From Polyangium jinanense (lineage in GTDB: Bacteria > Myxococcota > Polyangia > Polyangiales > Polyangiaceae): a stretch of 64,000 nucleotides of DNA. Where the stretch lies: positions 1-64,000 of the forward strand of contig NZ_JAGTJJ010000022.1 in assembly GCF_028435365.1 (NCBI RefSeq). Reading direction: 5' to 3'. The position numbers and the translations under genes were made by a program. Shown here piece after piece: positions 57,260 to 64,000 of the stretch (within the stretch, counting starts at the first letter, position 1; every line of letters begins with the position of its first letter). The notes under the pieces are model-generated. The model made no database searches. It was not told the origin of the DNA and was given only the letters and a program-made list of their open reading frames with translations.

Positions 57260-57314
57260 GCCCGAGGCGGATGGTAACCCGGGCCGCCGCCAGGCGCGAG
57301 CAGGACCGACGTGC

Positions 57315-59627
57315 TCAGCCGGAGAAAAGCGCCTGCACGAGCTTGCCGAACCGGTTCACGAAAAAGCCGGCGACGGCGAGGAAGCCGATCGAGAGGAGAG
57401 CGACGCGCGCGGCGAGGGGTCGCGAAAAGGTTTGTCGCCGAAAGAAGGCCTTGATGCGCCCGGGCAAACGCACGGCGAGCTCGACGAGCGAGGTGCGAGG
57501 TTTTCCCGAGGTCGCGCGATTCCGCCCGGCGCGCCGGTACAAGAACGAGCCGAGCCCTGCAAAAAGCCCGAGCACGAAGGCGAACTTCAGCGGGAGCAGG
57601 AGATACGCCCGGACGAACGGGACGCGGGCGCGGACGACGGTGCCGGGGCCGACCCAGTACCGCACGTGCGATTTCTCCGTGTTCGTAGCGATGAGCTCGG
57701 TCCATGTGGGCGCGACGGCGGGGGCCGCGCGCTCTTCGCCCTCCTCGGATTCGTTCCAGCGGACGGCGCGCTTCAAATGCGGCGGCTTGTGCCAGCTCGC
57801 GGCTCCGGCATAGACTTCGGCGGGGACGTCGGTCCGGAGGTCGAGATATTCGTTGTGAGCCGGCAGGTAGAGCCGCCATCGCCATGCGGCCGCGCCGAGG
57901 TCGAGCGCGGGGAGCGCGAGCTCGGGCGCGCCGAAGAGGCCAAGCGCGGGCAGGCTCGATTCGAGTACGATGTCGAGCGTGATGGGCTCCTCGTGATCGG
58001 CGCCGCGCGAGCGCTGGAGCGGCAAAAGGAGTTTTCCGTCCTCGCCACGGCTCGGCCGCGCGGGCTCGCCGTCGAGGCGGACCGCGCGGACCTCGGTATT
58101 CGGCGGCAATCCGAGGGCGAGGCTCGGCCGCGAGGCATTGCGGAGGACGACACGGAGATCCGTGACGAGCTTGCCCTCGGCCGCGAGGACACTCGTGGCC
58201 TCGACGACGTCGATCGCGCCTTCTTCGAGCTCCTGCTCGGGCAAACGCTCGACGGAGAGGCCGAGCGCGGGCGACGCCGCGTGATAACGATAGGCGTCGA
58301 GAATCGGGCTCACCGCGCTTGCGCGCGCCTCGGTCGGGAGCTCGGGGACGGCGACGGCGACGAGGCCCTCGCGCGAGGTCTCGCCGATGCGCATCTTGCC
58401 TGGGACCTCGACGGCAAGCCAGCCATGCTCGCGCTCGACGCCGAGGCAATGCGGGAGGCGCGCCATCACGCGATCCTTGGCGCCGCCGCGCAGGCGCAGG
58501 CGGAGCGAGAGCTCGTAGGTGCCCTCGATCGGGAAGGCGGTCTCGCCGCGGAGGAGGATTCCGTCGTCTTTGCGTTCGGTCGTGGAATGGAACGCGCCCT
58601 CGCCCTCCGCGGAGACGACCTCGACGCCGTCCGGGAGCGCGACCTCGAACGATTGCATCGTGCCGCGTAGAATGGTGTAACGGACGACGGTGAAGAGCTC
58701 GACGGCGCGCTCGTCGATGCTGAGGAGCGAGACGGTCTCGGCGACGGCGCGCGCGGCACCCGGGGCCTCGACGCCGCCGACGTCGCGGAAGCCGACGACG
58801 CGGATCTCGGTCGTGGGCGCGAGCGTGGCGCGCGCGGTGGTGCCGCCGCGCTCGGCGCGGACCTCGCTGACGACGGCGCCGTCGAAGCGGGGCGAGAGGC
58901 CCTCCGAGGGGAGGCGAATCGCCACGCGGGTGCTCGGCGTGCGCGCCGATCGAAATGCGTATTCGATGGATCCGCGCCCGCCGCGCGGGCCCACGAGCAA
59001 GGAGAGCTCGACGGTCACGACGCCTTTGCGATCGGTGACCCAGACGTGATACCCGGGCCGGCGCGTGACGCCGATGGGCTCACCGTCCGCGGTGGCCGAG
59101 ACGAGCGCGACGTCGTCGCCGACGAGCGGCACGAATTTGAGCCCGTCGCCGGCGAGCGTGACGACGAGTTTTTCCCGGAGCGCGAGCACGCCGCCCTCGA
59201 CCTCACCCTCGTACGACGCGGCGCCGAGGACCACGGGCGCCGCTGCGAAGGTCGCGCGGGTGTTCCGAATACGCGCGGCGCGGCGGGCGAGCTCGCTGTA
59301 TTCGGCGAGCGGCACGGTCGCGGTGCCGCCTTCCGCGGCAGGCTCGGCTTCGTTCGCCGCGGCCTTCGCTTCGCCCTCGGCCGGCGGAGGCGCGTTGAGC
59401 TTCATGACCTCGTCGAATTGCGTCGTGGGGGCCTTGGGCGATTCTTCCGATTCGGCCTCTTCGCCCTCACTCCCCTTCCCTTCCTCGCTGCCCTCGCTTT
59501 CGGCCGCCTGGTCCTCTTCGGACGCCTGTTCGCTGTCGCTCTCCTCGGCCACGGCGTGCGTGGCCACGAGCGACGAGAGCACGAGCAGGAGAAGCGCGAA
59601 AAAAGCACCCGATCGATTACGTTGCAT
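57315..59627 (-). CDS. Large envelope protein with two C-terminal membrane segments
   Basis: 770 residues from ATG 59627, with GGAGG eight bases upstream. Signal peptide (FFALLLLVLSSLVATHAVA), then a Glu/Ser-rich low-complexity region (about 28-75). The long middle is beta-rich: LREKLVVTLAGDGLKFVPLV, YHVWVTDRKGVVTVELSLLV, GSIEYAFRSARTPSTRVAIR, IEGTYELSLRLRLRGG, and repeated strands up to about 660. Two membrane segments close it: LLLPLKFAFVLGLFAGLGSF and AARVALLSIGFLAVAGFFV. It overlaps the 3' end of the neighbouring gene by 11 bases, so the two are co-transcribed and very likely work together. Function unknown. Confidence 0.87.
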   Translation of the reverse strand: MQRNRSGAFFALLLLVLSSLVATHAVAEESDSEQASEEDQAAESEGSEEGKGSEGEEAESEESPKAPTTQFDEVMKLNAPPPAEGEAKAAANEAEPAAEGGTATVPLAEYSELARRAARIRNTRATFAAAPVVLGAASYEGEVEGGVLALREKLVVTLAGDGLKFVPLVGDDVALVSATADGEPIGVTRRPGYHVWVTDRKGVVTVELSLLVGPRGGRGSIEYAFRSARTPSTRVAIRLPSEGLSPRFDGAVVSEVRAERGGTTARATLAPTTEIRVVGFRDVGGVEAPGAARAVAETVSLLSIDERAVELFTVVRYTILRGTMQSFEVALPDGVEVVSAEGEGAFHSTTERKDDGILLRGETAFPIEGTYELSLRLRLRGGAKDRVMARLPHCLGVEREHGWLAVEVPGKMRIGETSREGLVAVAVPELPTEARASAVSPILDAYRYHAASPALGLSVERLPEQELEEGAIDVVEATSVLAAEGKLVTDLRVVLRNASRPSLALGLPPNTEVRAVRLDGEPARPSRGEDGKLLLPLQRSRGADHEEPITLDIVLESSLPALGLFGAPELALPALDLGAAAWRWRLYLPAHNEYLDLRTDVPAEVYAGAASWHKPPHLKRAVRWNESEEGEERAAPAVAPTWTELIATNTEKSHVRYWVGPGTVVRARVPFVRAYLLLPLKFAFVLGLFAGLGSFLYRRAGRNRATSGKPRTSLVELAVRLPGRIKAFFRRQTFSRPLAARVALLSIGFLAVAGFFVNRFGKLVQALFSG

Positions 59628-62100
59628 GACGAGACCTCCGCCGCTCCGCGAGGCTCCGCAAGCGGAACCACGCGGCGGATAGCAGCACGAGCGCAGCCAG
59701 GGACAAGAGCGTCGGACGAAGGGCGAGCTCGCCGAGGAGCCAGGAAAAACCCGCGGCTGCGACGAGCCTGCGGGCCGTGATCGCCCGGAAGAGGAGCCAC
59801 GGCGCGCGTGCAAAGGCGCGCGCGAGGCGGCGGACGCGGGGCCACGCGCGGCGCGCGAGCGCGAGGAGAAGCGCGAAATCGAGGCCCCAGAGGATCCGGC
59901 GGTGAATGCCGGGGACGAAATGGGCGAGGCAAAGGACGAGGACGAGCGTGGCGACGAGCGCAAGGACGGGCGCGCGGCCGCGGCGCCGGAGCGCGACGGC
60001 GGCCGCGACGAACACGGCCGCGAGCGCGCCGTGCCGGGCCCAAGAGAGCAGGCCGTTCGACGCGTAGACGACGGTGATCTCGGGGACTTCACGGCCGAGG
60101 AGGATGCGGCGGAAGCGATACCGCTCGCCGACGAGAGGAAACTCGGTCAGCGCGGCGAAGGGCTCGCCGCCGCCCGTGGCCTCGTCGTTGTAGATGGCGC
60201 GACGCTTCTGGAGGATGTTTTCGTATCCGCCCGCCGACGCGGTCGAGACGCCGAGCGCCGATTGCAGGTACCATTGCAACCGGCGGAACGGGTCGTATTT
60301 GATGCGGGACGCTTGCCGGAGGTTGCCCCGGAATTCGAGGGGCTCGTGCGAGGACGGGAAGTAGACGTGCCAGACCGCCTTCGTGGTGTCGACGTCGAGG
60401 CCCGGGAGGCGGAGTTTTTCCAGGCCAAACGCGCCGAGCGCGTGGAGGGGGCGCTCGTAGGCGACCTCGATGACGAAAAACGCCTCTTTCGTGGCCTCGG
60501 CGGCGGGGGGAATTTCGAGGCGCATGTCCTTCGCGAGGGCGCCGCTCTCCGGAAGGACGGCGCGGTTTTTCGCGACGATGCGCTGCCAGGCGGAGGGGTC
60601 GGCATAATAAAGGTTCGCGACGTCGCTCAGGGTCTCGCCGGCGCGCACGACGTGAATGCGCGTCTGATCGGCGGCGAGGCGCTCGCTCTGGCGGAGCGGC
60701 AAGAGGAGGCGCTGGCCGAGCAGGGCGGGACGTACCTCGCGGCCGTCGATGAACGAGCGCAGCGGGCGCGCACCCTCGGGCAAGGAAAGCTCGACGTATT
60801 GCCGGCCGTCATTGCGAATCCGAAGCGCGACCTTCGTGCGTTCGGTGCCGTCGCCGAGGACGACCGTGGACGCCGAGAGCTCGTCGACGACCGTGCGCGC
60901 GAGCTCGAGCTCGGGCAAGGGCGAGGCCGAGAGCACGATGCGCGGCGCTTTTTCGAATCGATACCCGAAGAGCACGGGGCCCGTGCCAAGCGCCTGGAGC
61001 TCCTCCGGAATCTCGCGTGGCGCGAGGCGCTCGGCGGCTTCGACACCGCGCGGATCCAGGCGCAATCCCGGTGGACCGAGCACGCCGAGCGAGCCCACGG
61101 TGGGAATGGGCGCGGACGGCAAGGGCATCACGAGCTCGATGGGCGCCTGCGGCTGGTTCGCAAGCTGGAAATCGACGCGGATCTGCGCCTCGTCGGCGAC
61201 GAGGTGACGGAGGAGGACGACGAGGACGCGGCCGTCTTTTTCGGTGACGAGGGGATGCCATTGCAGGACGGCGTTCCCCTCGACGCGCAGGACCTCCACA
61301 GCTTGCGGCAAGGAGAGCCGGATCGTGTCGGTCTCGCCTTCGAGGACGTGGAGGTCGATCCGGCTCTGGCCGGTGACGAGGGCCTCGCTGACGCGGAAAA
61401 GCGTGTGCTCGCGGGCCTCGATGCGAGCCTCGCCGCGCGGCTCGCTCGCCTTGCTCTGTTTCCAGGACAAACGGAGCTCGCCGCTCCCGTCGAGGTGGCC
61501 CGTGACCACGGTATCGCCGCCTTGCTCGGTGAACGAGGCGAGCGCGCCGCCGGCGAGGGTCGGCGTGATGCCCCGCTCGGCAATGCGTGCTTCGAGCGCG
61601 ACCGGGCCTCCCTCGGGGAGCGAAAGGTCGAGCGTGCGGGTGAATCGCTCGGTCTCGCGGCCCCAGTGGAAATCGACCGTGAGCTCGTGGCGGCCGGGTT
61701 GATCGAGCGGGAGGGCATATCGCTCGCCGTCCTCGAGCAGCGCGGCGGGGTCGCCGTCGAGCGTGACCTCGCCGAGGACGGCGCGATGATCGAGGACGGG
61801 GACGCGTACGGGGCCGCCGCCGGGCAAGACGTCGAAGCGGGCGACGAGGCGGCCGGTCCAGAGGCCTTTGCGGAAGCGGCCCTCGATTCGTCGCGAGACC
61901 CAGAGCACGCCTTCGGCGGCGCGATGCGGGGGCGCGGGCGCGGCGAGCTGGTCTTCGAGAGCGCGCCACCGTGATAACGGTAGAGTTATGGTGCCTTTGG
62001 ATTCTTTCGATTCCGGCGGCGCGGCGGCTGCGAGGGCGCCGAGGCCGAGGACGAAGAAAAACACCGCGAGAAAGAGGATGGCGTCACGCGGGCGTCGCAT
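59617..62100 (-). CDS. Large envelope protein with LysM-like segment and C-terminal membrane segments
   Basis: 827 residues from ATG 62100 (MRRPRDAILFLAVFFF, a good signal peptide); ATG 62133 is in frame. A beta-rich body similar in style to its overlapping partner: GRFRKGLWTGRLVARFDVLP, LGEVTLDGDPAALLEDGERY, HELTVDFHWGRETERFTRTL. A LysM-like segment near residue 495 (IHVVRAGETLSDVANLYYAD, GALAKDMRLEIPP) may bind peptidoglycan. At least four membrane segments at the C-terminus (LAAVFVAAAVALRRRG, LALVATLVLVLCLAHFV, LLSLAALVLLSAAWF). It starts 113 bases from the divergent carotenoid oxygenase. Probably sits in the inner membrane with a large periplasmic domain. Confidence 0.85.
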   Translation of the reverse strand: MRRPRDAILFLAVFFFVLGLGALAAAAPPESKESKGTITLPLSRWRALEDQLAAPAPPHRAAEGVLWVSRRIEGRFRKGLWTGRLVARFDVLPGGGPVRVPVLDHRAVLGEVTLDGDPAALLEDGERYALPLDQPGRHELTVDFHWGRETERFTRTLDLSLPEGGPVALEARIAERGITPTLAGGALASFTEQGGDTVVTGHLDGSGELRLSWKQSKASEPRGEARIEAREHTLFRVSEALVTGQSRIDLHVLEGETDTIRLSLPQAVEVLRVEGNAVLQWHPLVTEKDGRVLVVLLRHLVADEAQIRVDFQLANQPQAPIELVMPLPSAPIPTVGSLGVLGPPGLRLDPRGVEAAERLAPREIPEELQALGTGPVLFGYRFEKAPRIVLSASPLPELELARTVVDELSASTVVLGDGTERTKVALRIRNDGRQYVELSLPEGARPLRSFIDGREVRPALLGQRLLLPLRQSERLAADQTRIHVVRAGETLSDVANLYYADPSAWQRIVAKNRAVLPESGALAKDMRLEIPPAAEATKEAFFVIEVAYERPLHALGAFGLEKLRLPGLDVDTTKAVWHVYFPSSHEPLEFRGNLRQASRIKYDPFRRLQWYLQSALGVSTASAGGYENILQKRRAIYNDEATGGGEPFAALTEFPLVGERYRFRRILLGREVPEITVVYASNGLLSWARHGALAAVFVAAAVALRRRGRAPVLALVATLVLVLCLAHFVPGIHRRILWGLDFALLLALARRAWPRVRRLARAFARAPWLLFRAITARRLVAAAGFSWLLGELALRPTLLSLAALVLLSAAWFRLRSLAERRRSRHAT

Positions 62101-62213
62101 GGGGGCGCAAAACGCCGAACGAACGAGACGCATTCCAGGGACGAACCTTGACAGGCGAACGGGCCGGCGACTACTCCTGCCCTCGCGAGCGCGCAGCGCC
62201 GCCGGAGGAGCCC

Positions 62214-63596
62214 ATGCAAATCGTCACGAGCGCTTATCTCGAAGGAAACTGGGGTCCGGTGCACGACGAGCTCGACGTGCCGAATTTGCAGGTGATCGGC
62301 GAGATCCCGCGGGATCTCCGGGGCACGTTCGTGCGCAACGGCCCGAACGCGCAGTTCGCGCCGATCGGGCGGTACCATTTTTTCGACGGCGATGGAATGA
62401 TTCACGCGGTGCGCATCGAGGACGGCCGCGCGTCGTACCGAAACCGCTGGGTCCGCACGAAAGGATTTCAGTTCGAGCGCGAGGCGGGCCGGGCGCTCTG
62501 GACGGGCTTCGCGGAGCCGCCGAACGTGGCCGAGCCGCCGCACGGGATGATCTACAAGAACGTGGCGAACACGGCGTTCGCCCTCCACGGGTCGCAGCTC
62601 TATGCGACGTGGGAAGGCGGGCCGCCGCACGAGATTCGGTTGCCTGCTCTGGAAACCGTGAGGATGGTCGATTTCGACGGGCGGCTCGACCACCCGTTCA
62701 CCGCGCATCCGAAGGTGGACGAGGTGACGGGGGAGATGGTGTTTTTCGGGTACACGCTCTGGCTGCCGTACATCAAATACGGGGTCGTGGGGCCGGATCG
62801 GCGGCTCGACCATTACGTGCAGATTCCGCTCGACGTGCCCGTGATGATGCACGATTTCGCGATCACGGAGCATTATTCGATCCTGCTGGACCTGCCCTAC
62901 ACGTTCCGGATGGAGCGCATGGCGCGTGGCGAGGTGCCGCTCGCCTTCGAGAAGGATCGGCCGAGCCGGTTCGGGATTCTGCCGCGGCGGGGCGATGCCT
63001 CGCAGGTGCGCTGGTTCGAGCTGCCTGCGTGCTTCATCTATCACGTGTGGAATGCTTACGAGGAGGGCTCGCGCGTGGTGCTGCTCGCGAGCCGGCTCGC
63101 GCACACCGACGTGATGGGGCATTCGCCCGAGCAGGCGAAGCGCGATTACGACGGCGGGCGCGCGTGGCGATTCACGTTCGATCTCGAGACGGGCGAGGCC
63201 AAAGAGGAGCAGCTCGACGATGCCCAGGCGGATTTCACGCGCATCGACGACCGGCTCGCCGGAAGGAAAAACCGGTTTGGCACGGCCGCGCGTTTCGTGC
63301 CGGGCGCGGATCTGCCTTGGATCGATGGGGTCGTGCAGTACGACTTCGAGAAGGGCCGGAGCGATACCCACGTGTTCGGGAAGAATCGCTTCGGCGGCGA
63401 GATGGTGTTCGCGCCGCGGGAAGGCGCTACGCGCGAGGATGACGGGTACGTCGTGGGGTTCGTGCACGACGAGGGGACGGGGGAATCCGAGATGATCGTG
63501 CTCGACGCGCGGGAGATCGGGCGCGGGCCTTTGGCGCGCGTGCGCATGCCGCGGCGCGTGCCGTACGGGTTCCACGCGGCATGGGTGTCCGCGTGA
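62214..63596 (+). CDS. Carotenoid oxygenase family protein
   Basis: 460 residues from ATG 62214; GGAGGAG lies three bases upstream. Family motifs: RGTFVRNGPNAQFAPIGRYH, FFDGDGMIHAVRIEDG, and four candidate iron-binding His residues: His165 (FTAHPKVD), His213 (MMHDFAITEHY), His277 (IYHVWNAYEE) and one near 455 (YGFHAAWV). The enzyme splits conjugated double bonds of carotenoids or related apocarotenoids or stilbenes with O2 and Fe(II). No carotenoid biosynthesis gene is adjacent. It is divergent from the envelope-protein operon and convergent with the rhodanese. Confidence 0.95.
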   Translation: MQIVTSAYLEGNWGPVHDELDVPNLQVIGEIPRDLRGTFVRNGPNAQFAPIGRYHFFDGDGMIHAVRIEDGRASYRNRWVRTKGFQFEREAGRALWTGFAEPPNVAEPPHGMIYKNVANTAFALHGSQLYATWEGGPPHEIRLPALETVRMVDFDGRLDHPFTAHPKVDEVTGEMVFFGYTLWLPYIKYGVVGPDRRLDHYVQIPLDVPVMMHDFAITEHYSILLDLPYTFRMERMARGEVPLAFEKDRPSRFGILPRRGDASQVRWFELPACFIYHVWNAYEEGSRVVLLASRLAHTDVMGHSPEQAKRDYDGGRAWRFTFDLETGEAKEEQLDDAQADFTRIDDRLAGRKNRFGTAARFVPGADLPWIDGVVQYDFEKGRSDTHVFGKNRFGGEMVFAPREGATREDDGYVVGFVHDEGTGESEMIVLDAREIGRGPLARVRMPRRVPYGFHAAWVSA

Positions 63597-63603
63597 AGCG
63601 ACG

Positions 63604-63945
63604 TCAGTAGCGGGGGATGCTCGGGTCGATCTCGCGCGACCAGGCGTCGATGCCGCCGCGGAGGGAGGCGACGCCGGGCAGGCCCATGCGCTCGAGCAGC
63701 GCGGCGGCCGAGAGGCTCCGCACGCCGTGGTGGCAGTAGGCGACCACGAGCGCGCCCGGCGGGGGCTCGATCTCGTCGGCGCGCTCCGTGAGCTCGTCGA
63801 GCGGGACGAGCACGCTGCCCGGCAGCGCCGCTCGTTCGTGCTCCCACGGCTTGCGCACGTCGATCAGGTAGACGGGTTTGCCCGCGGCGATCGCATCGGC
63901 GAGCTCACGAGGAAGAATTTGGGACACCAATGTTTGGTGCTCCAA
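63604..63945 (-). CDS. Single-domain rhodanese
   Basis: 113 residues, full length for a one-domain rhodanese. YLIDVRKPWEHERAALPGSV is the typical N-terminal signature and the active-site loop is YCHHGVRSLSAA with Cys71 as persulfide-carrying residue and Arg76. The C-terminal signature LRGGIDAWSREID is also clear. The protein transfers sulfane sulfur, probably to thiol acceptors in the cytosol. Gap to the convergent carotenoid oxygenase is 7 bases. Confidence 0.95.
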   Translation of the reverse strand: MEHQTLVSQILPRELADAIAAGKPVYLIDVRKPWEHERAALPGSVLVPLDELTERADEIEPPPGALVVAYCHHGVRSLSAAALLERMGLPGVASLRGGIDAWSREIDPSIPRY

Positions 63946-63963
63946 CCGCAGCCGCGGCGAAAG

Positions 63964-63989
63964 CCCCCTCTCCCGTCAGGGAGAGGGGG
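63964..63989. repeat. REP-like hairpin upstream of the rhodanese gene
   Basis: CCCCCTCTCCC-GTCA-GGGAGAGGGGG: 11-bp perfect stem, 4-base loop. The motif of C-rich then G-rich arms is often repeated in proteobacterial genomes. Its position before a gene start means it would be at the promoter side of the rhodanese, or part of a larger element beyond the window edge. Confidence 0.7.
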
Positions 63990-64000
63990 TTGGGGGATGA

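Noticed and set aside
57042..58670. Plus-strand frame opposite the envelope-protein gene
   Set aside because: No motif; the minus-strand gene has signal peptide, ribosome site and membrane segments.

Overview
The window looks like chromosome from a large, very GC-rich myxobacterium, most likely of the Polyangiales (Sorangium/Polyangium-like). The evidence is strong G/C in third codon positions, many lipoproteins with low-complexity linkers rich in Gly/Ala or Pro, three proteins with MYXO-CTERM-type C-termini (Cys, one hydrophobic segment, Arg cluster), a giant Ser/Thr kinase fused to an NTPase and TPR-like repeats, and many short divergent or convergent transcription units. I see no tRNA, rRNA, CRISPR array, phage or insertion sequence. 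The left edge cuts a gene, and the right edge ends in non-coding sequence just upstream of a rhodanese gene.

Layout. 0-7.5 kb: an M13 metallopeptidase cut by the edge, a decayed sigma-factor fragment, and a minus-strand run of small accessory genes with visibly more mixed codon use. These include a PD-(D/E)XK-like nuclease, an alpha/beta hydrolase, a GFA-family protein and a GIY-YIG/DUF4357 protein. 7.5-17.5 kb: biotin synthase, a CBS/DUF2267 protein, an orphan PilT-type ATPase, a beta-helix MYXO-CTERM protein, lipoproteins, a membrane cytochrome c, a fatty-acid desaturase and a SEL1-repeat lipoprotein. 17.5-27.7 kb: the giant kinase, then a dynamin-like GTPase with a coiled-coil partner, divergent from a P-loop ATPase. 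27.8-36.5 kb: two tandem arrays with about 43-bp periods, a monovalent cation/proton antiporter co-transcribed with an XRE-EIIA(Ntr) fusion regulator behind a perfect palindrome, a TerC protein and a FucP-type sugar transporter. 36.6-50.2 kb: a 5'-nucleotidase-family lipoprotein, a kelch-type MYXO-CTERM protein, an Hsp70-like ATPase with a GrpE-like partner, an SpoIIAA-like protein, a DUF11-like MYXO-CTERM protein and a vWA-like lipoprotein. 50.2-64 kb: a TPR protein, an N-terminal glutamine amidohydrolase, a PAS-STAS plus SpoIIAA-like pair, two large overlapping envelope proteins, a carotenoid oxygenase and a rhodanese.

Most striking non-coding feature: a dispersed family of nested palindromes (five copies or fragments) fills every convergent intergenic gap longer than 100 bp (14.7, 32.4, 40.2 and 56.1 kb), with a fifth fragment at 36.55 kb. 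The stem sequences differ while the order of hairpins is kept, which suggests a conserved RNA or DNA structure, perhaps a bidirectional terminator or a non-autonomous element.

How genes may work together: the antiporter and EIIA-type regulator suggest coupling of cation homeostasis to phosphotransfer signalling. The Hsp70-like and GrpE-like proteins form a probable non-canonical chaperone pair. The PAS-STAS and SpoIIAA-like proteins, translationally coupled by a TAATG overlap, suggest stress signalling. All functions are inferred from sequence motifs; no database search was run.
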